Assembly (NCBI RefSeq): GCF_947501385.1
Contig: NZ_CANMVP010000001.1
Coordinates: 310,001-374,000 of the forward strand
DNA: 64,000 nucleotides
Reading direction: 5' to 3'
Source of the DNA: an uncultured Polaribacter sp.
Lineage (GTDB): Bacteria > Bacteroidota > Bacteroidia > Flavobacteriales > Flavobacteriaceae
Shown piece after piece: positions 27,431 to 35,725 of this stretch. The notes below the pieces were generated by a model. It was not told where the DNA came from. It searched no databases and worked only from the letters and a program-made list of their open reading frames with translations. Numbering within the stretch: the first letter of the stretch is position 1; each line of letters starts with the position of its first letter. Made by a program: the position numbers and the translations under genes.

Positions 27431-30400
27431 TTATAGACCTATGTTAAGTCCAAAAGTAAATGCTTTTGTTAATGGAATTGAGTTATATGTATAGGTACTG
27501 TTTAAAGTTGTTATTTGCTGACCAAATGTGGCAAAACCAAGACTATTGTCTGAAGAAGTGATAGTTTCAGGATCTAAACCTGGCCATTCTGTGAATGTCC
27601 ATAAATTGGTTGCCGTAAAATTAAGCTTTAGACTTCTTACAGATAATTTATCTACTAAATTCTTAGGCAAATCATAAGATAATTGAACGGCCTTTAACCT
27701 TATAAAAGAAGCATCAAAAACTTCTCTATCAAGAACACTTTGTCGTTCAATAGAAAACTCTCTTTCAGATACACCTTGATTGGTAAAAATGGCACTCTCG
27801 TAAAGTGCATCTGGATTATCAGCAGAGTAGGTATTATCTAATATTCCAACAATTTTATTTTGATCTAATAAATGTCGATTAATTAGAGAGCCTTTGATAT
27901 CGCCCCATGCTTTTTCAACTCCTTCAACAAATTGAAGATTAAAAGTAAAATCGAAACCCTTGTACTTAAAAGTATTATTCCATCCTCCAAAATAATCAGG
28001 TTGTGTAGACCCATGTATTTTTTGGTCTGCAGAAGTAATCTCTCCATCACCATTTAAATCTAAATATCTAAAAGCACCTACTTGCATTCCACTTGGGTCT
28101 TGGTAGAAACCATCAGGTGCGCTAGCGTTTAGTGCATCAATTTCTGCTTGATTTCTAAAAATTCCTTCTATGGTATACCCATATAAGGAACCTAGCTCAC
28201 CACCTTCTTGTACAGAACCAGGGTTGCCAAATGATGCTAAGGAGCCTCCATTTAATTTGTCTAATCTATTTTGATTGAATGCGATATTAAAATTAGATCT
28301 CCATAGTACATTTCCTAAGTTAGCGTTAAGCCCCAAGTTTATTTCCAAACCCTTGTTACTCATATCAGCAACGTTGGTGATATGCGAAGGGGAACCTGTT
28401 GTTGGAGAAATTGGGGTTAGCAATAAAAGACCTTTTGTGTTTTTTTTATAGTAATTTATACTTCCAGAAATCATATTTTTAAATAGCCCGAATTCCAAAG
28501 CCAAATCAAGTTGGTCTGTGGATTCCCATCTTACATCTGGATTTGGGATGCCATTAGATAATACAGCAGAATTACCAGCATAAGTTTGGGTAATAAGATC
28601 ATTGAGTGGTCTATACGCTATAACATATTGAAAATCTGGAATATTTGCCAATCCCGTTCTTCCTAAAGAGCCTCTTAACCTTAAATCACTTATAATAGTA
28701 TTATCTACAAGAAAAGATTCGTTAGATAAATTCCACATTATTGCTGCCGATGGAAAAAACCCCCATCTATTATTTGGTCCAAATTTAGTAGAACCATCTG
28801 CCCTTGCTGTGAATGTAAGGTAGTACTTCTCATCATAATTATAATTAAACCTTGTAAAATAAGAGTTTAATCTTCCTATTTGCTTGCTTTCATGTCCAGA
28901 AATAATATCAGTGGCTGAGGATAAAGAACTTAATATTTTATTAGGGATGCCTCTAGCACTAATTCCATCTTGGTTTAATTCCCTATTCTCCAAACTCATT
29001 CCAAATAATATGTCTGTAGAATGAATATTATTAAACTTTTTTACATAATTAAGTGTATTAAACCAAGTGGTATTTATAGCTTCGCTATTGTTAAACGTTA
29101 GGTTATCTAAATTTGGTAAAAAAGGGGGTCTAAAAATTCTACTATCAGATGTCAAAACAGATGCATTGTAAGTCGTTTTAAACCTTAAACCTTTAGTAAA
29201 TTTGTATTCTAAATAAACAGATCCATTAAAATTTTTGGCCTTATCTATATTTTCTATTTCTTGATTTGCAATTGGCACATACGACGGCTGTCCAATAAAA
29301 TTAATAAAACTAGTATAACTCCCATCCTCGGTATACGGGGATAATGTAGGTTGATATTGAATTTCTGAATAGGTAAAAAGTGGTGATCCTGCGTATTTGT
29401 TAATGCTGTGATTATAGCTTAAATTGGTTCCAACTTTAATTTTATTAGAAACCTCGGTTTCTAAATTAAGTCTTACCCCAATGTTTTTAAAATCATTCCC
29501 ATTAGTAACTCCTTCTTGATCTCCATAGTTTAAGGCTGCAAAATAATTAGTACTTTCTGTTCCTCCTTGATAATTAACATTAATCGTGTGACTAATTGGA
29601 ACTTCTCTTAACAAAACGCTACTCCAGTCGGTATCTGCATTCCCAAAATAAGGCATTCCTGCTGCAAAACCGCCTCTGTCATTATTTAGCACTTGGTTTG
29701 CAAAGTTATTATCTGGACTTAATGCAATAGTATTCTCTGCTACTTTAATTATGTACTTTTTATACTCGGTAGCATTCATCAAGTCTAAACTTTCTGTGTT
29801 TGATTGAACTGTTGAGGAATAATTGATACTTAATTTTCCTTTTTGTAATTTTCTTCCTCTTTTTGTAGTGATTAAGATAACTCCATTTGCTGCTCGCGAA
29901 CCATATATGGCCGTTGCAGAAGCATCTTTGAGCACATCGATACTTTCAATATCTGCTGGATTTATGGATAATAAAGGGTTTTCGTTAAGAAATGTGCCAT
30001 TATTAAAATTATCGGCTACTACATCTTGAACCAAAATAGGGATTCCATCAATTATATACAATGGTTGATTGGCACCTCTAATTGAGGAAACTCCCCTAAT
30101 ATTAACAATGGCACCAGCCCCAGGTCGCCCATTAACCTGAGCCACAGATACACCCGCTAGTTTTCCTCCCAACATTTGATCAAAACTTTGGGAAGCAGGC
30201 TGAAAATTTAAATCTTCACTATTTATACTAGATACAGAACCCGTTAAATCTACCTTTCTTACTTTACCATAACCAATAACGACTACTTCATCTAAAACAT
30301 TAGGCTGTTCTGATAACACTACGTTTACAACAAACCTCCCATTTATAGAAACTTCCTTTTTAGCAAAACCAATGGTGTTAAAGATTAATGTTTGATTATT

Positions 30401-30913
30401 TGCTACAGCCAATTGATATTCTCCATTAAAATCTGTGCTAGTTCCTTTAATTGGGTTTTCTTTTACCTGAATATTAACTCGAGGCAGAGGATTACCATTT
30501 TCATCAGTAACTTTCCCTCTAATTTTAATTTGCACTATTTCTATGGATTTTTCTTTTAAAATAATTGTATTCTTTGAGGTTAGTTCATAATAAAAATCAC
30601 CAAAAGAAAGGCTTTTTGCAAGCAACTCGTTTGCCTTGATTACTCCTTTTTTCAATCTTACTCTGGGAGCATTTACAAACAAGTCTGTTCTGTAAATAAA
30701 CGTATACTCTGTTTTCTTTTTAATTAATTCAAAAACTTCTATTACAGAAATCTCCCTATCAGATTCTATTTCAATTTTAATACTCTGAGAAAAAAATGGT
30801 TCAGAAACAAAACCAAAAGATAAGGAACAACAGAAAAAGATAAATGATCTTATCATAATAAAAAAAAGTTTTTTCCTATTTAAAATAGAAAGGTTGGTAA
30901 ATTTAAATTTCAT
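27431..30913 (-). CDS. SusC-like TonB-dependent transporter with N-terminal STN signalling domain
   Basis: This 1160-residue SusC-family receptor has a signal region with hydrophobic core at about residues 21-38. An STN domain follows at about 45-120 (IKIEIESDREISVIEVFELI, and YYELTSKNTIILK), then a carboxypeptidase-regulatory-like domain (about 130-210), the linker DEVVVIGYGKVRK, a plug with IRGVSSIRGANQPLYIIDGI and SIDVLKDASATAIYGSRAA, and the barrel. The STN domain is the part that contacts an anti-sigma factor in the periplasm in FecA-type signalling. The FecR-like gene directly upstream supports cell-surface signalling to the ECF sigma factor at 32935-33531. A hairpin at 30961-31005 lies between fecR and this gene, so susC may have its own promoter. 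An ATG at 30856 (MIRSFIFFC) is an alternative start. Confidence 0.95.
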   Translation of the reverse strand: MKFKFTNLSILNRKKLFFIMIRSFIFFCCSLSFGFVSEPFFSQSIKIEIESDREISVIEVFELIKKKTEYTFIYRTDLFVNAPRVRLKKGVIKANELLAKSLSFGDFYYELTSKNTIILKEKSIEIVQIKIRGKVTDENGNPLPRVNIQVKENPIKGTSTDFNGEYQLAVANNQTLIFNTIGFAKKEVSINGRFVVNVVLSEQPNVLDEVVVIGYGKVRKVDLTGSVSSINSEDLNFQPASQSFDQMLGGKLAGVSVAQVNGRPGAGAIVNIRGVSSIRGANQPLYIIDGIPILVQDVVADNFNNGTFLNENPLLSINPADIESIDVLKDASATAIYGSRAANGVILITTKRGRKLQKGKLSINYSSTVQSNTESLDLMNATEYKKYIIKVAENTIALSPDNNFANQVLNNDRGGFAAGMPYFGNADTDWSSVLLREVPISHTINVNYQGGTESTNYFAALNYGDQEGVTNGNDFKNIGVRLNLETEVSNKIKVGTNLSYNHSINKYAGSPLFTYSEIQYQPTLSPYTEDGSYTSFINFIGQPSYVPIANQEIENIDKAKNFNGSVYLEYKFTKGLRFKTTYNASVLTSDSRIFRPPFLPNLDNLTFNNSEAINTTWFNTLNYVKKFNNIHSTDILFGMSLENRELNQDGISARGIPNKILSSLSSATDIISGHESKQIGRLNSYFTRFNYNYDEKYYLTFTARADGSTKFGPNNRWGFFPSAAIMWNLSNESFLVDNTIISDLRLRGSLGRTGLANIPDFQYVIAYRPLNDLITQTYAGNSAVLSNGIPNPDVRWESTDQLDLALEFGLFKNMISGSINYYKKNTKGLLLLTPISPTTGSPSHITNVADMSNKGLEINLGLNANLGNVLWRSNFNIAFNQNRLDKLNGGSLASFGNPGSVQEGGELGSLYGYTIEGIFRNQAEIDALNASAPDGFYQDPSGMQVGAFRYLDLNGDGEITSADQKIHGSTQPDYFGGWNNTFKYKGFDFTFNLQFVEGVEKAWGDIKGSLINRHLLDQNKIVGILDNTYSADNPDALYESAIFTNQGVSEREFSIERQSVLDREVFDASFIRLKAVQLSYDLPKNLVDKLSVRSLKLNFTATNLWTFTEWPGLDPETITSSDNSLGFATFGQQITTLNSTYTYNSIPLTKAFTFGLNIGL

Positions 30914-30960
30914 AAATTTGAATATTAGTTAGTTAAACTTATAATTAATTAATACTTAAA

Positions 30961-31005
30961 AGGGACTGAGATTGGTACCGTCAAATATCTAAGCTCAGCT
31001 CCCTT
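30961..31005 (-). terminator. Hairpin between fecR-like and susC genes
   Basis: On the minus strand the arms GGGAGCTGAG and CTCAGTCCC pair with one bulged base and are followed by TTTTAAG. The loop is long (about 23 nt). It could end or weaken transcription from the sigma/anti-sigma genes into susC. Confidence 0.5.
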
Positions 31006-31007
31006 CT

Positions 31008-32186
31008 TTATTTTACGATAATATTTTTATTGTTTATTTCAAATTTCACAGTGTTTGTACTTTCAATAATATCTATAATATCATTCAGATTTTGATTTTT
31101 CTTAAAAATCCCACCAAATAAAATATTTTTATCTTGTTCTTTTTTAAATATAAAATTTACATCATACCATCTTGATAAAACATTCATTATTTCTAACAAG
31201 GACATATCTTTAAAACTAAAAAATCCGCTTTTCCAAGACACTTCATTATAGGTGTCTACAAGTTCTACCATTAACGTATTGTCTTTTAAATTTAGTAGTA
31301 ACTTTTGGTTGGGTTTTAAAAGAATCTCTTTTGATTTGTTTTTGATTGAAATTTTCCCTTCAACTAAGGTTGTAATAATTTTATAATCATCTTTATAAGC
31401 TTTTACATTAAACTCGGTACCTAATACTTCAATTTCTTGTTTGCTATGTATTACTTTAAATTCGGCTCCATTATTAACTGTACTTGATGAAACATCAAAA
31501 TAAGCCTCACCATATATTAATTCTACTTGTCGAGGTTTGCCATCGGTAAAAGCTACTGGGTATTTGATTTGAGATTCTGAGTTGAGCCAGACCTTGGTGC
31601 CGTCTGCTAGGGTAATTTGAAATTGGCCGCCTCTTGGCGTGGTTAGGGTGTTGTAGGCGATTTGGTTTCTAGCTTCTGGTTTCTGGTTTCTGGTTTTTTG
31701 GTAGACAATTTCTTCTCCGTTGCTTTTTATTTGCTCGGTTTGGTATTTGGTACCTTTCTTTAGTGCTACTTCAGAACCGTTTTCTAGGGTTAGCAAGGCT
31801 TTGTCTGTACCTTTTTGGATTTGATTGTTGACTACTATTGGGTTTGTGAATTGTGGTTCGGTATCGTTTTTGTCAAGGAAGATTGTGAGTGCTATGATTA
31901 ATGCAACGGATGCCATAGTAACATATCTCCAATAAAATGGACTCTTTTTGACTGGTGTTTTTTCTTTTTGTGCGGCTATCTCTAAAATTTTGTCATGCAT
32001 CCGACTCGCCTCACTTTCATCCATTCCAGAAACTCCTTCTAAGAATTGGTAGGTATCCTCAATTGTAGGAACTTCAAAGAAATCTTTTGAATGTTTAAAA
32101 TAAGCGATTATTTGTTTTACTTCTTTTTTAGAACAATCTTCTTTGATGTATTTGATAATTAATTCCTTTATTTTGGAAGACTTCAT
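31008..32186 (-). CDS. FecR-family anti-sigma factor
   Basis: This 392-residue single-span membrane protein has a cytoplasmic N-terminal part (residues 1-82) with the sigma-binding helices, a transmembrane helix at about 86-105 (TMASVALIIALTIFLD), a periplasmic FecR domain (LTTPRGGQFQITLADGTKVW, and EAYFDVS, EVLGTEFNVKAY), and a C-terminal DUF4974-type domain (about 320-392). It should hold the ECF sigma factor inactive until the STN-bearing SusC binds ligand. It is oddly placed: about 750 bp separate it from its sigma gene, where close spacing is usual. A segment at residues 163-176 (QKTRNQKPEARNQI) looks like an insertion encoded by a tandem heptamer repeat. Base composition changes inside the gene, GC-richer around 31550-31990. 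Confidence 0.94.
   Translation of the reverse strand: MKSSKIKELIIKYIKEDCSKKEVKQIIAYFKHSKDFFEVPTIEDTYQFLEGVSGMDESEASRMHDKILEIAAQKEKTPVKKSPFYWRYVTMASVALIIALTIFLDKNDTEPQFTNPIVVNNQIQKGTDKALLTLENGSEVALKKGTKYQTEQIKSNGEEIVYQKTRNQKPEARNQIAYNTLTTPRGGQFQITLADGTKVWLNSESQIKYPVAFTDGKPRQVELIYGEAYFDVSSSTVNNGAEFKVIHSKQEIEVLGTEFNVKAYKDDYKIITTLVEGKISIKNKSKEILLKPNQKLLLNLKDNTLMVELVDTYNEVSWKSGFFSFKDMSLLEIMNVLSRWYDVNFIFKKEQDKNILFGGIFKKNQNLNDIIDIIESTNTVKFEINNKNIIVK
31674..31694. repeat. Three tandem copies of a 7-bp unit inside the fecR-like gene
   Basis: The heptamer TTCTGGT occurs three times in a row, with a degenerate copy (TTCTAGC) just before it. The unit is not a multiple of three, so gain or loss of one copy would shift the frame of the anti-sigma gene. 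The encoded stretch is the low-complexity KTRNQKPEARNQ, between a strand of the FecR domain and the LTTPRGG motif. Confidence 0.7.
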
Positions 32187-32934
32187 GATGGCTTTTTATA
32201 CGTTGGTTATTTATATAACATTTTTAAAGCACTGGAGTACTAATCAAAATTTGATTTTTTTAACTATTTCTTCACATTTCTTTCAAAAAAATTTAACAAA
32301 CGCTCTACAAACCCAGTAACAATAAGAGGTTTTAGGAGAAGTATCATTAACCAAAAAAAATGTTACTAAAAGGGATTATTTTTAGAGGTCAGTGATTAAA
32401 TGTATAGTAATGATTATCATTCTTCTTCTAAAAAATAGGTTTCGACTGCGCTCTCCCGAACATTCAGGACAGACATTTAGCATACACCTTAATTGGTATT
32501 ATAAAGCTAACTACTGACTTATGATTTTTTAAAATGAAGTGAATTTATCTGATGTTAAAAGAGCAGAGAGCAAAGAGAAGATAATAAAGAAAATAGAGGT
32601 GATTTGTGATTCAATTAGATTAACCTTGATAGCGGTAGACAAGTTCGATTTGCTAATTTGAATAAGGACTGTCCAAGGTAAACGCATAAAAATATTTAAG
32701 ACACGAATTTCACGAACCATCACGAATTTTCCAAAAAGTCGTTAGATTTTTTAGTCTGTAGCATTATTTGTTCATCAGTTATGCATGTTGAGTTCTAAAA
32801 TTCAATCGTTTTTTGTAAAAATAATCGTTGTATTGATGTTAATTATTGCAATTCGTGTTTCGTTTTCGCTTTGTAAGTTTAATGCATTACCCTGACGTAT
32901 TGCTTGCCCAATTTTTAATTTGTGTCTTATTGCG
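32187..32934. other. Long sigma/anti-sigma intergenic region with repeat-like fragments
   Basis: About 750 bp without a supportable gene. Near 32439-32478 is a degraded copy of a dispersed element (TTTCGACTGCGCTC), also found intact at 47601-47645. Near 32699-32730 is a CACGAATTTCACGAACC run. A 64-codon open frame on the minus strand at 32529-32723 has no features of a real protein. The region looks like accumulated repeat debris between two genes that are normally adjacent. Confidence 0.5.
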
Positions 32935-33531
32935 CTACATCCAGTTGCGAGAAAACAGCACGAAAGCCAAAGCGATATCCTTATTGTTTAGCAGAAAATC
33001 ACGTAGCGTTTCTAATGCCAAACTCATATGATTGCGAACAGTATGAGGAGAAATACCTAACTCTTTGGCAATTTCTTCATAACTTTTATGGTCGTTCCGA
33101 GACATTTCAAAGATTTGTCGCCTTCTAGGTGGTAACAAATCAAGTGCTTCTTTTTTAATCACTTCTAGTTCGTCCTCACGAATATACCGTTCTGTAGAAT
33201 TGATGGATTTTTGACTTTTGTAAAAGATTTCATCGCATAACTTCTGATTTTTAGCAGCTTTGTTAAGAAAGGTAATAGTTTTATTTCTTGTTGCCGCAAA
33301 TAAATAGGATTTAATGGATAACTGCGGGTCTAAACTCGCTCGTTTTAACCATATACTTAAAAATACATCTTGAACAATTTCAGCTGCATAGACTCTGAAT
33401 TTGACCATTTTTAAGCTGTACTTAAACAAATCATCCTGATAGGTAGTAAAAAGAGATGTAAATGCTTTTTCGTTACCAGCAATAAGCTGCTTTAACAATA
33501 GATTTTCGTTAAGTTTACTTGTATTTGACAT
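32935..33531 (-). CDS. ECF-type RNA polymerase sigma factor, Bacteroidota expansion family
   Basis: This 198-residue sigma-70 family protein of the extracytoplasmic-function class has region 2 at about residues 20-90 (FTTYQDDLFKYSLKM, and AAEIVQDVFLSIWLKRA). Region 4 is at about 125-185 (LPPRRRQIFEMSRNDHKSYEEIAKELG, here summarised by R-R-R-Q-I-F and a helix-turn-helix at SPHTVRNHMSLAL). Such sigma factors are held by FecR-like anti-sigma factors and switch on the cognate SusCD genes. The partner here is most likely the FecR-like protein at 31008-32186, although a 748-bp gap lies between them. Its target promoters are probably those of the STN-SusC unit, an inference from gene order. Confidence 0.94.
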   Translation of the reverse strand: MSNTSKLNENLLLKQLIAGNEKAFTSLFTTYQDDLFKYSLKMVKFRVYAAEIVQDVFLSIWLKRASLDPQLSIKSYLFAATRNKTITFLNKAAKNQKLCDEIFYKSQKSINSTERYIREDELEVIKKEALDLLPPRRRQIFEMSRNDHKSYEEIAKELGISPHTVRNHMSLALETLRDFLLNNKDIALAFVLFSRNWM

Positions 33532-33895
33532 ACTTTTACCCTTTTAATAAATGTCAATTAGTTGATTGGAATTTCCCCTTTTGTGTCTCGAACTCTGAAT
33601 ACTAAAATTGCTCAATATTAAACAAATTTTATTAATTTTTTAAACTTTGCAGTAATTAGGGTACTAAAGTTGTTGAATTAAAGGTACAAAATATTTAATA
33701 AATAAAAGGGATTTTTGCTTGTGTTTATTGGAGTTTAGGGGTTGCTTTTTGGTTGGTAGTTTTTGGATACTGGGAATTTTGTGCCTGTTTGCTAGTATTT
33801 TACATAGTTTCCTTCCGAGGCTTTAGAAATAATTCTTGTTTGTCGAATTACTTGAAGTGCTGTGGTCGATTTTTCCTTTTTGAATTAATTTATAT
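33532..33895. other. Intergenic region between integrase and ECF sigma genes
   Basis: About 360 bp with no supportable gene, RNA or clear repeat. It includes the promoter region of the sigma gene, but no convincing promoter motif could be picked out. Confidence 0.4.
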
Positions 33896-35143
33896 TTAGC
33901 TACCTGATTCGATGGGATGACTATCTTTATCTATATTAAACTTTGCTCTTAACATTTGCATATCGTCGCTGACTTTTCTGTCCAATATTTTGGCATAATG
34001 CTGTGTGGTTTTTAAAGATTTGTGTCCGAGCATTTTGCTTACTGACTCAATTGGAACGCCATTTGTTAAAGTAACAGTTGTAGCGAAAGTATGACGTGCT
34101 AAATGAAAGGTTAGATTTTTATGGATTTCACATAGATCTGCAATTTCTTTTAGGTAGGCATTCATTTTTTGATTGCTTAACACAGGTAATAATTTGCCTT
34201 TATTTAAACTCTGTGGATGTTTTTTATATTTATCAATAATCATCTGTGCTATGGGAAGAATAGGAATTTTTGATGCTGATTCTGTTTTTTGACGATGTGT
34301 GAATATCCATTCTTCGCCATCAATACCTAAACTAATATTTGTTTTTGTTAGGTTTTTAACATCAACATAAGCTAGACCTGTAAAACAACTAAACATAAAT
34401 ATATCTCTTACCAAAGTCAATCTTTCCGTTGAAAACTCTTTATCAAGAATTTTTTGGATTTCATCTTCAGTTAAATACACGCGTTCTACCTCTCTAACTT
34501 TTGACTTATAGTTTGCAAAAGGATTTTTATCTATCCAATCATTAGCTAAACAAATTTTTATTATTTTGCCAAAATTCTTAATGTATTTTACCGCAGTATT
34601 ATTGGCGCAGTTTCTTACACTTCTTAAATAGAACTCGTAATCTGTTATAAAAGCGTGATTGATTTCTTTAATATCAATATCTGAAATTTTATACTTGCAT
34701 TCTAAAAAAGCAATTGTATGTTTTAATGATGTTTTGTAACGCTCTAAGGTACCCGCTGCATATTCCTTTCCCACCAATTCTTTTATTTTATTATTGTGAT
34801 CTTCAAAAATTGGAATTAACATACGTTTGTTATCATCAACACCCTGCAACTTTAATTTCAATTTTGATGCTGTAGTTACTTCCTTATCCTTCATTATTTC
34901 ATGGTGCGTATCATACACTTCTTGTTCTAGTGTTTTTAAATATGCATTAAATGATTTTATTTCTTCTGATACACCAATTGCTTTTTGCAATTTACTGCTC
35001 CATTTTTCTGGTTCAATGTATCTTTTAGATGCTATTTCTTTGGGCTTACCATCTATAGTAATTCGTAAATAAATAGGTGCTGTTCCGTCTGATTTGGTTT
35101 TACTTTTTTTGATTACAAAAAGTAAGTTGAATGTTTTATTCAT
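33896..35143 (-). CDS. Tyrosine recombinase/integrase, CTnDOT-like (Bacteroidota type)
   Basis: This 415-residue integrase starts with an arm-type DNA-binding domain (FNLLFVIKKSKTKSDGTAPIY), then a SAM-like core-binding domain (about residues 105-205), then the catalytic domain. Catalytic residues visible are the H-x-x-R box HLARHTFA, the H of LGHKSLKTTQ and the nucleophile Tyr in HYAKILD. The first catalytic Arg, normally in TGLR, is replaced by Ala258 in TGLAYVDV. From memory, IntDOT of the Bacteroides element CTnDOT also lacks this Arg, so the enzyme may still be active. It lies 250 bp from the 3' end of tRNA-Ser, in the usual place for an integrase of an island inserted in that tRNA. Short repeats at 35246-35290 may be its arm sites. 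No excisionase or conjugation gene is near. Confidence 0.92.
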   Translation of the reverse strand: MNKTFNLLFVIKKSKTKSDGTAPIYLRITIDGKPKEIASKRYIEPEKWSSKLQKAIGVSEEIKSFNAYLKTLEQEVYDTHHEIMKDKEVTTASKLKLKLQGVDDNKRMLIPIFEDHNNKIKELVGKEYAAGTLERYKTSLKHTIAFLECKYKISDIDIKEINHAFITDYEFYLRSVRNCANNTAVKYIKNFGKIIKICLANDWIDKNPFANYKSKVREVERVYLTEDEIQKILDKEFSTERLTLVRDIFMFSCFTGLAYVDVKNLTKTNISLGIDGEEWIFTHRQKTESASKIPILPIAQMIIDKYKKHPQSLNKGKLLPVLSNQKMNAYLKEIADLCEIHKNLTFHLARHTFATTVTLTNGVPIESVSKMLGHKSLKTTQHYAKILDRKVSDDMQMLRAKFNIDKDSHPIESGS

Positions 35144-35245
35144 AATAGGTCATTAAAAAGGTGTATAAATCTATCTTTTAAAACTACTTGAAACAAGATG
35201 TTCAAAAAGTGAACTTCTTATTATACAAGTGTTTAAGTGCAATTC

Positions 35246-35290
35246 GTGACCTGTTTTGGATTTTTTCCAATAGGTCACCGAATAGGTCAC
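35246..35290. repeat. Direct and inverted repeats between integrase and tRNA-Ser
   Basis: AATAGGTCAC occurs at 35269-35278 and 35281-35290, a 12-bp step. GTGACCT at 35246-35252 is inverted to the first copy, enclosing a second inverted pair (TTGGA/TCCAA). The position just upstream of the integrase start suggests integrase arm-type or accessory binding sites. Confidence 0.5.
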
Positions 35291-35336
35291 TGAAAGCATA
35301 CTATTTAATGAACTTTATGTAGTTGTGTAAAATGCA

Positions 35337-35370
35337 AAAACGCCGTAAAACCTAAGTTTTACAGCGTTTT
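35337..35370 (-). terminator. Terminator of tRNA-Ser
   Basis: Arms AAAACGCCGTAAAAC and GTTTTACAGCGTTTT pair over 15 bp with one mismatch and a 4-nt loop. The hairpin sits 24 bp past the 3' end of the tRNA on its strand, and a T-rich stretch follows. Confidence 0.75.
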
Positions 35371-35393
35371 GATTGAGTTTATAACTCTTTCAG

Positions 35394-35478
35394 CGGAGAA
35401 AGAGGGATTCGAACCCCCGGACCTGTTACAGTCAATAGTTTTCAAGACTACCGCATTCGACCGCTCTGCCATTTCTCC
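35394..35478 (-). tRNA. tRNA-Ser (anticodon TGA)
   Basis: An 85-nt tRNA with a 7-bp acceptor stem (GGAGAAA/TTTCTCC), a long variable arm and the T-loop GGTTCGAATCC. The anticodon stem-loop GTCTTGAAAAC shows TGA. CCA is not encoded. It is a likely integration target of the neighbouring integrase. Confidence 0.95.
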
Positions 35479-35516
35479 AGAATTTTAGTCTCATCAGGTA
35501 TCCCTGAATGCGGATG

Positions 35517-35524
35517 CAAATATA
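35517..35524 (-). promoter_or_regulatory. Bacteroidota -7 promoter element of tRNA-Ser
   Basis: On the minus strand TATATTTG (followed by C) matches the Bacteroidota -7 consensus TAnnTTTG, 38 bp upstream of the tRNA 5' end. The -33 region is T-rich but lacks a clear TTG. Confidence 0.6.
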
Positions 35525-35693
35525 GAAAGCTTTTTTAATTTTATAAAAGAAAAAAGCGTTTATTTTTTGTGTTTTTTGAATATCATTAATTCATCAATCT
35601 ATCTTATTCAGCATCAAGTGATCTTCAAAAATTAAAATAGATAGAAATCATTATAAAACATAGAAAATCAAATTTTTCTAAAACTGACTTTAC

Positions 35694-35701
35694 TATATTT
35701 G
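35694..35701 (+). promoter_or_regulatory. Bacteroidota -7 promoter element of aroC
   Basis: TATATTTG matches TAnnTTTG exactly and lies 24 bp before the ATG at 35726. Its position argues against a TTG start at 35699, which would fall inside the promoter element. Confidence 0.55.
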
Positions 35702-35725
35702 TACGATACTTTAATACAAAAAACA

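Noticed and set aside
32529..32723. A 64-codon minus-strand frame between fecR and sigma genes
   Set aside because: No recognisable domain, no start signal, and it lies in repeat-like intergenic DNA. Hydrophobic runs are expected from AT-rich sequence.
32935..33128. Plus-strand open frames opposite the sigma factor
   Set aside because: They are shadows of the sigma gene with no start context or family.
31008..35143. CRISPR array or phage defence system near the integrase
   Set aside because: No array of repeats and spacers and no defence-type gene is present. The short repeats at 35246-35290 are too few and too close.
35570..35725. A second integration site copy of tRNA-Ser near aroC
   Set aside because: No match longer than a few bases to the tRNA 3' end was seen on this side, as expected if the island lies on the other side.
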